From JACKAN01 sp964502735 (GTDB lineage Bacteria > Bdellovibrionota > Bdellovibrionia > Bdellovibrionales > UBA1609), in contig CAZCYD010000102.1 in NCBI GenBank assembly GCA_964502735.1, forward strand, positions 1 through 5,838: a stretch of DNA of 5,838 bases, read 5' to 3'. Below, in pieces: positions 1 through 5,809 of this stretch. A program made the position numbers and the translations under genes. Under the pieces are notes generated by a model. The model ran no database searches. It was not told the DNA's origin and saw only the letters and a program-made list of their open reading frames with translations. Every line of letters starts with the position of its first letter. Within the stretch, counting starts at the first letter, position 1.

Positions 1-1335
1 AGAGAAAAACTTACATCCTTGACGGTGGGGCCTCGCCTCCATGGGCATTCCTATATTCGACCTGCTTGCAATCAAGTGTCGGCACTACGCTCATTACTAA
101 AAACGGCATGGCTTCTTCTTTCGCCGGAGCAAAGATTAGAGCATCCCCTGCTTCTGAGACTTATAAAAAAAGAATTTAACTTACAGAAATGGGAGCTATG
201 GGACCTTACGCCTCCGGGACCGGGCTATGGGTCTGTTCAGTTCGAAGTTTGGAAAAAGAAAACTCACGCCTCTATTGCTGTGGCACCGCTAATGATACGG
301 TTCATTTTAGGAAACACTATCTTAATATGGGTCGAACCTAATGAGGTTACGGCAACGCAAATTCCTTCACCACTACCCCCTGTACGAGCAAGAGCTTCTG
401 AAGACGACGGGCCGACAATACATGCAAAACTTCTAGAGCTCAAAAAAGATGAAATTTTCCCCGAAAAGAGGGAAACGATTGGATTCACATATAAATCTCT
501 AACAAAGGGAAGTTTGCCATTACCTCTCAGAAAAGCTCCAAAGCAGATACAACAAAAGATTATGGTGAGTTTGGAGCACGAGGGTGAGGGAAGAGTTAGT
601 TTAAAAACTGAATGCTACTTACGATATGTAGATAGCAATAAAATAAGACTTTTCCTATCTGGTAATGAACTAGCAGGCTCAATAATTATACAGTCAGATT
701 CTACGAAAGAGCGTTCATCAGCCAAAATAAACTTGGAGACAGAGAAGCATCTACCTATGTCGGTGTTGAAAACAATCAACTTATTTAAATCTTTCAAAGA
801 GAAGCAAGGTAGAATTTTGATAAAGAACTCTAGAGAGGAAGAGTTATTTATATTGGACAGTATCAGCGATGCAATGGCAATTCCCACGCCACCCATTGAA
901 AACGTACTAACCGACTTAATTACACTCAATGAGGAGTTTGGGACTGAGTTGAAATATAGAAAGTCAGCATCGAATGAAGACCTATCTGATTTAATAATTC
1001 TATCTACAGCGATTCGACAAAAAGGGCTTGTTGAGCTGTCATTTTTAAATAGCTCACTCACTATCCATTCTAAGAAAAAGGGAGTGCTTTCACTATTAAA
1101 AGCCATGAATGGAAATGGACCTTCGGAATTTCAACACAAAACTACAGTTATATACGATTTGTGGGGAACTCAACTTCCTGCTTTAGAAAGAACCGTAGTT
1201 CTTCCGATGGCCTCAACAGGCATTCCATTAAATCAAATAGAACAAGAATTAGAAAAGCTAGAAGAAGACAGTTCTTTTGGTGTACCTCTAATTTCTGAAA
1301 AAATTATTTACAAATTTGAGCGTTGGGAAAAGTAA
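1..1335 (+). CDS. Hypothetical protein, 5' end probably cut by window edge
   Basis: I do not recognise this protein. The frame has no stop back to base 1, so the gene probably begins outside the window. If it starts inside, the options are TTG at 19 (438 aa) or GTG at 25, neither with a clear ribosome site; the first in-frame ATG is about 90 codons in. What can be seen: a helical N-terminal stretch rich in Leu (residues about 20-50, counted from TTG 19), a Trp- and Gly-containing segment (about 57-80), a proline-rich linker near 113-128, then a long Lys/Glu/Ser-rich mixed alpha/beta body without membrane segments, signal peptide or known catalytic motif. It ends 222 bases before the restriction nuclease ATG on the same strand. 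A defence or accessory role is possible by neighbourhood only. Base composition matches the downstream R-M genes rather than the rep side. Confidence 0.7.
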   Translation, partial: REKLTSLTVGPRLHGHSYIRPACNQVSALRSLLKTAWLLLSPEQRLEHPLLLRLIKKEFNLQKWELWDLTPPGPGYGSVQFEVWKKKTHASIAVAPLMIRFILGNTILIWVEPNEVTATQIPSPLPPVRARASEDDGPTIHAKLLELKKDEIFPEKRETIGFTYKSLTKGSLPLPLRKAPKQIQQKIMVSLEHEGEGRVSLKTECYLRYVDSNKIRLFLSGNELAGSIIIQSDSTKERSSAKINLETEKHLPMSVLKTINLFKSFKEKQGRILIKNSREEELFILDSISDAMAIPTPPIENVLTDLITLNEEFGTELKYRKSASNEDLSDLIILSTAIRQKGLVELSFLNSSLTIHSKKKGVLSLLKAMNGNGPSEFQHKTTVIYDLWGTQLPALERTVVLPMASTGIPLNQIEQELEKLEEDSSFGVPLISEKIIYKFERWEK

Positions 1336-1339
1336 TGTG

Positions 1340-1354
1340 TCGAATTTAATTCGA
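1340..1354. repeat. Perfect 7+1+7 inverted repeat after the first gene
   Basis: Arms TCGAATT and AATTCGA around a single central T, starting 4 bases after the TAA stop of the upstream gene. No T-run follows, so it is not a standard intrinsic terminator. It could be a protein-binding palindrome or a weak 3'-end hairpin. Confidence 0.5.
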
Positions 1355-1367
1355 TACTATTCATAAC

Positions 1368-1467
1368 AGGCTTGTGTTCCCAGAGCTTTCTGATTCTGAA
1401 CTAAATCAGAAGAGTGCTTTAGCCACTCTTCTACAGACCAAAGCCTCGCATTTATTCTCTTTTTTTT
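1368..1467 (+). other. Structured intergenic element with two competing hairpins and a T-run
   Basis: Most of the gap between the orphan gene and the nuclease gene lies here. An outer pair AGGCTT (1368-1373) / AAGCCT (1441-1446) encloses two hairpins: 1388-1395 with 1404-1411 (8 bp, 8-base loop) and 1408-1416 with 1424-1432 (9 bp, 7-base loop). The two share bases 1408-1411, so they cannot both form fully. A run of eight T follows at 1460-1467, 13 bases after the outer stem. Competing stems upstream of a T-run are typical of attenuators, but the T-run is too far from the stems for a simple terminator. A small RNA or a DNA-level recognition element are alternatives. The pairings are read directly; the function is inference. 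Confidence 0.4.
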
Positions 1468-1483
1468 AAATCTTGGCGGGACC

Positions 1484-1516
1484 TTGGACTAAACGTTAGC
1501 CTAATGAGAAGTCCAA
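1484..1516. promoter_or_regulatory. Inverted repeat upstream of the nuclease gene, possible operator
   Basis: TTGGACT (1484-1490) and AGTCCAA (1510-1516) form a perfect 7-bp inverted repeat with a 19-base centre, itself holding TTAG-C-CTAA. It lies 41 bases upstream of the ATG at 1558. A weak extended -10-like TGATATTCT follows at 1534-1542, without a convincing -35. The GGACT/AGTCC arms recall C-protein boxes of R-M systems, but the spacing is much longer than in those boxes and no C gene is present. It may be an operator for another regulator or a chance stem. Confidence 0.35.
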
Positions 1517-1557
1517 AATCGACCACTGAAGCTTGATATTCTACACTGATATTGAGC

Positions 1558-2964
1558 ATGTTATATAAAATTCCAGACGAACATTTTTTTAGGCTTCATC
1601 ATATTAGACCTCGCTTTAAGAGTAATTGCGAGGAAGTCCTATTATTTATGGCTGGGGCAATTTTTGAAATTGGAGAAGGCGACTCTGAAATCTTTAAAGA
1701 GCTGTTCAGAGAAAAAATTTATCAGTTCCCAGGCAACGCAACATTAAGCTTAAAGACAGTAGATAATTGGAGGACCGAAATATCCTCGTTATTTGCTCTG
1801 TATTTTGAAATTGAAGATTGGTCTTATCCAAGTGATCTGGCAATCGACTTGGCTAACTCACAGGATCTATCAAAATTTTTCAAATACTTCGTCCACACAT
1901 TTCAATATCCCGGTGGCCACTTAAAGCCCGAAACAATTATTGAAGTTAGAGACAGTAAAGTTTCTTTTCATCCAGCAAGTTTTATTATTAGAGTTCTTGA
2001 GCAGATAGAGTCTAAGTATGGCCCCGCCCATGCCTTCATAAATAAGGCTGAACTTACACACTGTGCATATAATGACCTCCGTGTAACTGCAAATCCAAAT
2101 ATAGATGCCGCAGTCGAGTGGGTAGCTGAACTCGTATACACAAACAGAGTGAATCTTATTGAGTATGATTGGGACGGAGACATCACTCGGTATGCTGGAG
2201 ACATTTTAGACTATATGTCTTTAGCAAACTTAGTTACTGACTATGGTGGAAAGTTTAGACTTCGAAAATCAGAAAAAAGAGCTATTGAGAAAATAAAAAA
2301 AAGAAGGCCTGACTATTCTTACTCAAATACAGCCACCACTCGTTCAGTGAGCGACGCTCGTGCAGACTGGTTTATATATTGCAACTCTTTTGTCGCCGCC
2401 AAAATATTTGAAACAGATGTCTTAGCGTTTATTGCTAAAGATGAAGTCGAATACGCTGAGTTGGAAAAGAGAACTCGATTGCTCATGGAAACTGAGGAGC
2501 CGACTCCAGGAGTAAGCACAAAGAGGATTGGGGATTACGGCGAGAGTTTAGTTTACGGCCACGAATGTATGAGTTTAAGGTTGAAAGATAAAATCGATTT
2601 AATCCACCTTGTAAAGTGTATTCCAAATCAATTCGCAGTTGGATATGACATTCAATCTATCGATGAAAATCATATAAAAAAATACATAGAAGTAAAAACG
2701 TCCATAAGTTCAAAAAGGTTGGCGATTGATAGGTTTTCATTAACGCCAAATGAAATCAGCTCCGCTCAAACCTTAAAGGATAATTACTATATTTATCGTC
2801 TAGTCATAAATCATGAGGCTCAGAACTCAATATCGATGACTGTTATTCAGGACCCAATCGGACATTTCAAGAAAGACAATTTAGAAATTAATTTTAGAAC
2901 AGGCGAAGTGGTTTTTAAGAAGAACATAGGGCAAAGCGTAGAGCTATTGTCCTGGAAGGACTAG
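1558..2964 (+). CDS. Type II restriction endonuclease with DUF3883-like PD-(D/E)XK domain
   Basis: Predicted DNA-cleaving partner of the methyltransferase that follows. Numbered from ATG 1558 (468 aa), the C-terminal third shows the DUF3883 (NO VEIN C-terminal) pattern: GDYGES with Glu329, Glu336 in the following helix, GYDI with Asp364, then IEVKTS with Glu378 and Lys380, and FSLTPNEISSA before a YYIYRLV strand. D364...E378-x-K380 reads as a metal-dependent nuclease active site. The N-terminal two thirds lack a motif I can name and probably hold target recognition; residues about 150-195 look like a helical, winged-helix-like segment. A TTG at 1552 is in frame and the frame is closed by TGA at 1534; neither start has a strong ribosome site, and I prefer ATG. 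Stop to methyltransferase start leaves only 8 bases, so one operon. The restriction role is inferred from domain plus neighbour; the target site is unknown. Confidence 0.78.
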   Translation: MLYKIPDEHFFRLHHIRPRFKSNCEEVLLFMAGAIFEIGEGDSEIFKELFREKIYQFPGNATLSLKTVDNWRTEISSLFALYFEIEDWSYPSDLAIDLANSQDLSKFFKYFVHTFQYPGGHLKPETIIEVRDSKVSFHPASFIIRVLEQIESKYGPAHAFINKAELTHCAYNDLRVTANPNIDAAVEWVAELVYTNRVNLIEYDWDGDITRYAGDILDYMSLANLVTDYGGKFRLRKSEKRAIEKIKKRRPDYSYSNTATTRSVSDARADWFIYCNSFVAAKIFETDVLAFIAKDEVEYAELEKRTRLLMETEEPTPGVSTKRIGDYGESLVYGHECMSLRLKDKIDLIHLVKCIPNQFAVGYDIQSIDENHIKKYIEVKTSISSKRLAIDRFSLTPNEISSAQTLKDNYYIYRLVINHEAQNSISMTVIQDPIGHFKKDNLEINFRTGEVVFKKNIGQSVELLSWKD

Positions 2965-2972
2965 GACGGTCT

Positions 2973-3992
2973 ATGAAGGAAATCAAAATTGCATCTCTCT
3001 TTAGCGGTTGTGGGGGAATTGACCTTGGAGTTAAGGGTGGCTTTAGTTATCTAGGAAGATATTACTCAGCGAATAATGCTAAAGTCGTGTATGCCAACGA
3101 TATTGATGAAAAAATATGTGATATTTTTGATCACAACTTTGATTTGAAAATAGATCGTCGAGATATTAGAAGCGTTAAGGCAAATGAAATCCCAAAACAT
3201 GATATGTTAATTGCAGGATTTCCATGCCAGAGCTTCTCAATTTTGGCTCAAAATCCACCTCGCTTGGGCTTTAAGGATGATAGAGGACGTCTATTTTTTG
3301 AAGTACTTAGAATTCTTAAACATCACCAGCCAAAATTTTTTATTTTGGAAAATGTTAAAGGTCTACTGTCAGCAAATAAGGGTAAGGCATTCCCACTAAT
3401 AATTGAACAGCTTCAGTCTTCTGGATACGACGTTTCCTACAAAGTTCTAAATGCGAAAGACTTTGGCGTCCCCCAGAAAAGAGAACGTGTAATTATCATA
3501 GGTTCTAGAAAAGACATTTCACTTAATTACGATTTCTCATTTTTGGAAATTGCAGGGAAACCGACTCCACTAAGCAAAGTTTTAGAGAAGAGAATTGACC
3601 CAAAGTACTTTTTTAGTGAAAAGGCTGTCCAAGGAATGCTTAGGTCAAACGCCCAGACGAATGGAATTATGAATAAAGGAAGGGCTCAAAATCCTTCTCA
3701 ACCTTGTAATACGGTTACTGCTCATCTTGCTAAAGTTACTCTCAATGGAACAGACCCTGTTCTCATCGAAAATGATAGGTATCGTCGCTTTACCCCTAGG
3801 GAGGTTGCACGTATTCAGTCTTTTCCTGATAGCTATGAACTAATTGGTTCTGATACTACAAAATATAAAGCTCTCGGAAATGCTGTGCCACCAGTAATGT
3901 TCTGGCATGTGTTTCAATCAATACTCAAAGCGATTAAATCAAAACAAAAAAGATCTACTTCAGCCAAGCGTGACCTTGACGTTGCTCTTTAA
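2973..3992 (+). CDS. DNA (cytosine-5-)-methyltransferase of type II R-M system
   Basis: Transfers a methyl group from S-adenosylmethionine to C5 of cytosine in the recognition site, protecting host DNA from the neighbouring nuclease. All the main C5-methyltransferase motifs are in order: motif I FSGCGG (10-15, AdoMet loop), motif IV GFPCQS with catalytic Cys85, motif VI ENV (126-128), motif VIII QKRERV (168-173), target-recognition region about 180-270, motif IX RRFTPREVARIQSFP (271-285), and motif X GNAVPP (302-307). At 339 aa it has normal length for a single-specificity enzyme and looks intact. ATG 2973 is preceded by AGGA at 2963-2966, overlapping the nuclease stop, so translation may be coupled. 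The recognition region contains PCNTVTAHLAKVTLNGTDPV, which I cannot tie to a sequence specificity. The Lys/Arg/Ser tail after motif X is unremarkable. Confidence 0.96.
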   Translation: MKEIKIASLFSGCGGIDLGVKGGFSYLGRYYSANNAKVVYANDIDEKICDIFDHNFDLKIDRRDIRSVKANEIPKHDMLIAGFPCQSFSILAQNPPRLGFKDDRGRLFFEVLRILKHHQPKFFILENVKGLLSANKGKAFPLIIEQLQSSGYDVSYKVLNAKDFGVPQKRERVIIIGSRKDISLNYDFSFLEIAGKPTPLSKVLEKRIDPKYFFSEKAVQGMLRSNAQTNGIMNKGRAQNPSQPCNTVTAHLAKVTLNGTDPVLIENDRYRRFTPREVARIQSFPDSYELIGSDTTKYKALGNAVPPVMFWHVFQSILKAIKSKQKRSTSAKRDLDVAL

Positions 3993-4037
3993 AAACCAAA
4001 GCCCGTGAGTATCCTAAGATAATCAACGGGCCATTGG
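3991..4037 (-). terminator. Terminator of the rep operon at the convergent junction
   Basis: GCCCGT (4001-4006) pairs with ACGGGC (4026-4031), extended by CCAA (3996-3999) with TTGG (4034-4037) across a small interior loop; an inner TATC/GATA stem sits in the apical loop. Read on the - strand the stem ends directly in five T (3995-3991), the usual layout of an intrinsic terminator. That T-run overlaps the methyltransferase stop codon. On the + strand only TTT follows (4039-4041), so it may work weakly in that direction too. Confidence 0.6.
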
Positions 4038-4060
4038 CTTTAAACCTCGGCTAATAAAGA

Positions 4061-4462
4061 CTAAACGACTACAAATCCTAATCGCTCGGCATTGCCTCGC
4101 AGGATTCGCTGTTTGAATTCATAGCGGGGTTTTATCTTCTTCTCTTCATAATATCCCTGACCATAGACAGGGTCCTCCTGAAAGCCTGTATTCGCCACGA
4201 CAAAGGCTCTTGCTCGATTAAAGAGTTCGGCCATACGAGGCCACAAATCGTAGCAACGGGGGTCTCGTTCGTGAAGTATAACGAAATCAATACAATCAAG
4301 TGCTTCCCTAGGTGTCGGCGGCCACTGATTTCTGAGTAGCATTGCCTCGTAATAATTGACCTCATACTCAGTCAGGTATTTTATTTCTTGGATTTCATTG
4401 GTGGAGATTTCCTTTAAGAAAATCCCCTCCAACTTTTTGAACATTGGACGAAGACGTTTCAT
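4061..4462 (-). CDS. Hypothetical 133-aa protein, last gene of the rep operon
   Basis: Unrecognised. ATG at 4462-4460 follows the TAA of the upstream gene (4465-4463) with no gap, and GAGGG lies 7 bases before the ATG inside the end of that gene, so the two are very likely translated together. The protein has a basic N-terminus (MKRLRPMFKKLEG), a Glu/Tyr-rich stretch (about 17-45), QWPPTPREALD near 46-56, a Cys/Trp-containing segment CIDFVILHERDPRCYDLWPRM split over about 57-77, and a Tyr/Lys-rich C-terminal third. No membrane segment, signal peptide or metal-binding cluster is visible, so it does not look like a filamentous-phage coat or assembly protein. Its place in a replication operon suggests a replicon accessory function. 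Nothing in the sequence is specific enough to name it. Confidence 0.72.
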   Translation of the reverse strand: MKRLRPMFKKLEGIFLKEISTNEIQEIKYLTEYEVNYYEAMLLRNQWPPTPREALDCIDFVILHERDPRCYDLWPRMAELFNRARAFVVANTGFQEDPVYGQGYYEEKKIKPRYEFKQRILRGNAERLGFVVV

Positions 4463-4753
4463 TTATTCGCCCTCGCTTAATGCCTGAATTACTTTTGGGT
4501 CTTTGATTTCTTTTAGTCCCGTGTAGAAAACCTGACCTTGATAAGTGGAAATCTTCACCACCAACAAGTGCCATCCTTTTGAGAGTGGCTGGTCGAATTT
4601 AATTTTTCCTGTGTCGGGTAAAAACCCCTCCTTCCCATCTTCACCCACTACCTTTTTTGCGTTGTTAAAAAAGGATTGATAAACGACCTTTCCTGTCTCT
4701 GGATTCACAGATTTTTTAGAGAGAATCACCTCAACTAGCATAAACATTTTCAT
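4463..4753 (-). CDS. Small protein, possible ssDNA-binding replication accessory
   Basis: 96 aa from ATG 4753. An in-frame ATG at 4771 would add six residues, but a full AAGGAGG at 4765-4759 sits five bases before ATG 4753 and inside the longer version, so the shorter start is chosen. The protein is Lys-rich with an acidic tail (ALSEGE) and looks mostly beta: MKMFMLVEVIL, KVVYQSFF, GWHLLVVKIS and QGQVFYTGLKEI are plausible strands separated by Gly/Asp turns. In filamentous phages and related rolling-circle elements a small ssDNA-binding protein of about this size often follows the Rep gene (as rstB follows rstA in CTXphi). That positional parallel, with size and fold style, is the only basis for the suggestion; I see no diagnostic motif. 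It is separated from rep by a highly structured gap and abuts the 133-aa gene. Confidence 0.72.
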   Translation of the reverse strand: MKMFMLVEVILSKKSVNPETGKVVYQSFFNNAKKVVGEDGKEGFLPDTGKIKFDQPLSKGWHLLVVKISTYQGQVFYTGLKEIKDPKVIQALSEGE

Positions 4754-4758
4754 TTTGG

Positions 4759-4765
4759 CCTCCTT
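4759..4765 (-). promoter_or_regulatory. Strong ribosome binding site that fixes the 96-aa start
   Basis: AAGGAGG on the - strand, five bases before ATG 4753-4751. It is the best ribosome site in the window. It begins three bases after the base of the 48-base hairpin at 4769-4816, so folding of that hairpin could affect access. Confidence 0.75.
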
Positions 4766-4768
4766 CGG

Positions 4769-4816
4769 CATTTAGTTTGTGAACTCACTCATCTGGTGAA
4801 TTCTAGAAACTAAATG
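4769..4816 (-). promoter_or_regulatory. Long hairpin against the ribosome site of the 96-aa gene
   Basis: A perfect 10-bp arm pair (CATTTAGTTT 4769-4778 with AAACTAAATG 4807-4816) is followed, after a 2x3 interior loop, by an inner stem 4781-4788 with 4796-4803 (7 of 8 pairs, one C-A mismatch) and a 7-base loop. It may act in mRNA as a translational switch or in DNA as part of an origin or operator. Confidence 0.6.
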
Positions 4817-4817
4817 G

Positions 4818-4842
4818 ATCTTTTTGAGACATACCAAAAGAT
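4818..4842. repeat. 7-bp hairpin ATCTTTT / AAAAGAT
   Basis: Arms 4818-4824 and 4836-4842 with an 11-base loop. The right arm shares two bases with the outer stem of the three-way junction that follows, so the two structures compete at that edge. Part of the near-continuous run of inverted repeats from 4769 to 4930. Confidence 0.45.
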
Positions 4843-4895
4843 GGCCCCGAGCCTACGGCTCTCGCACCTGATAGAACAGTGCGAATACAGGCCAT
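4841..4895. other. Three-way-junction inverted repeat, candidate rolling-circle origin
   Basis: Outer stem ATGGCC (4841-4846) / GGCCAT (4890-4895) encloses two adjacent hairpins: GAGCC-TAC-GGCTC (4849-4861), and 4862-4884 where TCGCA/TGCGA and CTG/CAG stack around one bulged C with a six-base loop. On the strand that encodes rep, the loop reads TTCTAT between CTG and CAG, like the looped nick sites that rolling-circle Rep proteins cut; pT181-type origins also place a T-A step in a hairpin loop. It lies just after the rep stop codon. Alternative: an RNA structure limiting read-through from rep. The structure is seen; the origin role is inference. Confidence 0.4.
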
Positions 4896-4898
4896 AAA

Positions 4899-4930
4899 CC
4901 CTACGGGCTCCCTTCGGGGTCGCCCTCGGG
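4899..4930. repeat. Three CCC-loop-GGG mini-palindromes in the rep 3' end
   Basis: CCC-TAC-GGG (4899-4907), CCC-TTCG-GGG (4910-4919) and CCC-TC-GGG (4923-4930) follow each other at 11-13 base steps. The middle one carries the C(UUCG)G type of very stable tetraloop when read as + strand nucleic acid. They overlap the last codons of rep (Gly/Pro/Asp/Glu tail). Confidence 0.5.
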
Positions 4931-5809
4931 TTTCTGTCCTGGGGGCTGGCTTTGAGCCTTGTCTAGTTCCCCATTGTCTTTGAGCCAGTCCATTTGTTCT
5001 TGGAATATGCGGGAGACCTCTTCGATCATTTTGCCCTCGTTGAGTCCATATCTGATAAAATCACGAGCCATGTCCCTGATTTTTACTTCCTTAAAATCGT
5101 CGAAAAGGCCGTCGAGCTTTTCTTTTTTTCGACGTTCAAAATTTTTGGGTTCAAAATTACGGAACAGGCGACGGAATCGGCCTTCATCGAGGCCCTTGAA
5201 TGTCTTTATACGGTGATAATCGGCCCAGTGTTTGAGAATAGCTCCGCAAAAGTCTATCTCTTCACAGGCTATCTGTAAGACTCCCTGAACTGCTACCAAA
5301 GCCTCGGCACTCTTCAAACGAAGCTCAATTCTCGAAATCGGTTCGTCTTTCTCGGATAGGGCGTCGAAGTAGGACTGCTTGATGGGATGAGGATTCCCGT
5401 CAGTGATTTCCACACGCTTATCATAGACGGTAAGACTCCATCTTTGCTTTTGAACGGTAAAGCCCGTGAAAAGCATTTCTCCGCTACGGCTTTTCGTTTG
5501 ATGCTCATGGTAGTTGAAGGCAAATCCCCACTCATAACGCTTGGACTTTGGGTTCGGAAAAGCCTCTGTTAGAGGTAAGCCGAAAATATCAATCGCCACA
5601 TCAACCCGTGTGAGCTTCCACTTCATGTCTTCAATCGTTTTGATTTTCTCTACTATTTTTAAAAAATTATCAAAGGGGTTCGCCACGGCTCCTGTCCAGT
5701 AAAGCCCTTGGAGTTCGACCTTGGCCGCTCCTTCGTCGTTCGTGGATAGCCTGAACCCTCGGTCAATAAACTGCTCAAAAAACCCCGTCAACCCCCTAAA
5801 TAAAGACAA
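4901..5809 (-). CDS. Rolling-circle replication initiator (Rep_trans / RstA-like), N-terminus uncertain
   Basis: Predicted to nick the replicon at its origin and hold the 5' end through a tyrosine to start rolling-circle replication. Counted from TTG 5809, the signature motifs are TRVDVAID (67-74, with Asp70 and Asp74), YDK (129-131; Tyr129 is my candidate catalytic tyrosine) and RIELRLK (160-166), in the order and spacing typical of the replication initiation factor family. A charged helical C-terminal region (about 200-280) ends in a Gln/Pro/Gly/Glu tail. The start is doubtful: a TAG (5812-5810) directly precedes TTG 5809, no ribosome site is visible, and family members usually carry several dozen more N-terminal residues before the GFFEQF-like segment. 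Another frame is open from the window edge to 5791, so a frameshift in the CCCCC run at 5792-5796, or a genuine short TTG-started protein, are both possible. Confidence 0.82.
   Translation of the reverse strand: MSLFRGLTGFFEQFIDRGFRLSTNDEGAAKVELQGLYWTGAVANPFDNFLKIVEKIKTIEDMKWKLTRVDVAIDIFGLPLTEAFPNPKSKRYEWGFAFNYHEHQTKSRSGEMLFTGFTVQKQRWSLTVYDKRVEITDGNPHPIKQSYFDALSEKDEPISRIELRLKSAEALVAVQGVLQIACEEIDFCGAILKHWADYHRIKTFKGLDEGRFRRLFRNFEPKNFERRKKEKLDGLFDDFKEVKIRDMARDFIRYGLNEGKMIEEVSRIFQEQMDWLKDNGELDKAQSQPPGQKPEGDPEGSP

Noticed and set aside
615..1106. 163-codon open frame on the - strand
   Set aside because: Antisense to the well-formed + strand orphan gene, Ser/Ile/Leu-rich composition typical of a shadow frame, no ribosome site.
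1339..4604. 13-base match GTCGAATTTAATT at 1339-1351 and 4592-4604, and 12-base match ACCAAAGCCTCG at 1437-1448 and 5295-5306
   Set aside because: Matches of this length are expected by chance in a window this size, and the second copies lie in ordinary coding sequence.
4841..4895. tRNA or tRNA-like gene
   Set aside because: Three stems are present but too short overall, with no T-arm consensus or anticodon-arm layout.
4875..4902. dif-like / Xer recombination site (GTGCGAATA followed by ATAAACC)
   Set aside because: Only the first half loosely resembles dif; the second half and the 6-base centre do not fit, and the bases are better explained by the three-way junction.
4959..5278. Two + strand frames of 85 and 94 codons
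   Set aside because: Antisense to rep, whose family motifs fix the coding strand; Ser/Phe-rich shadow composition.
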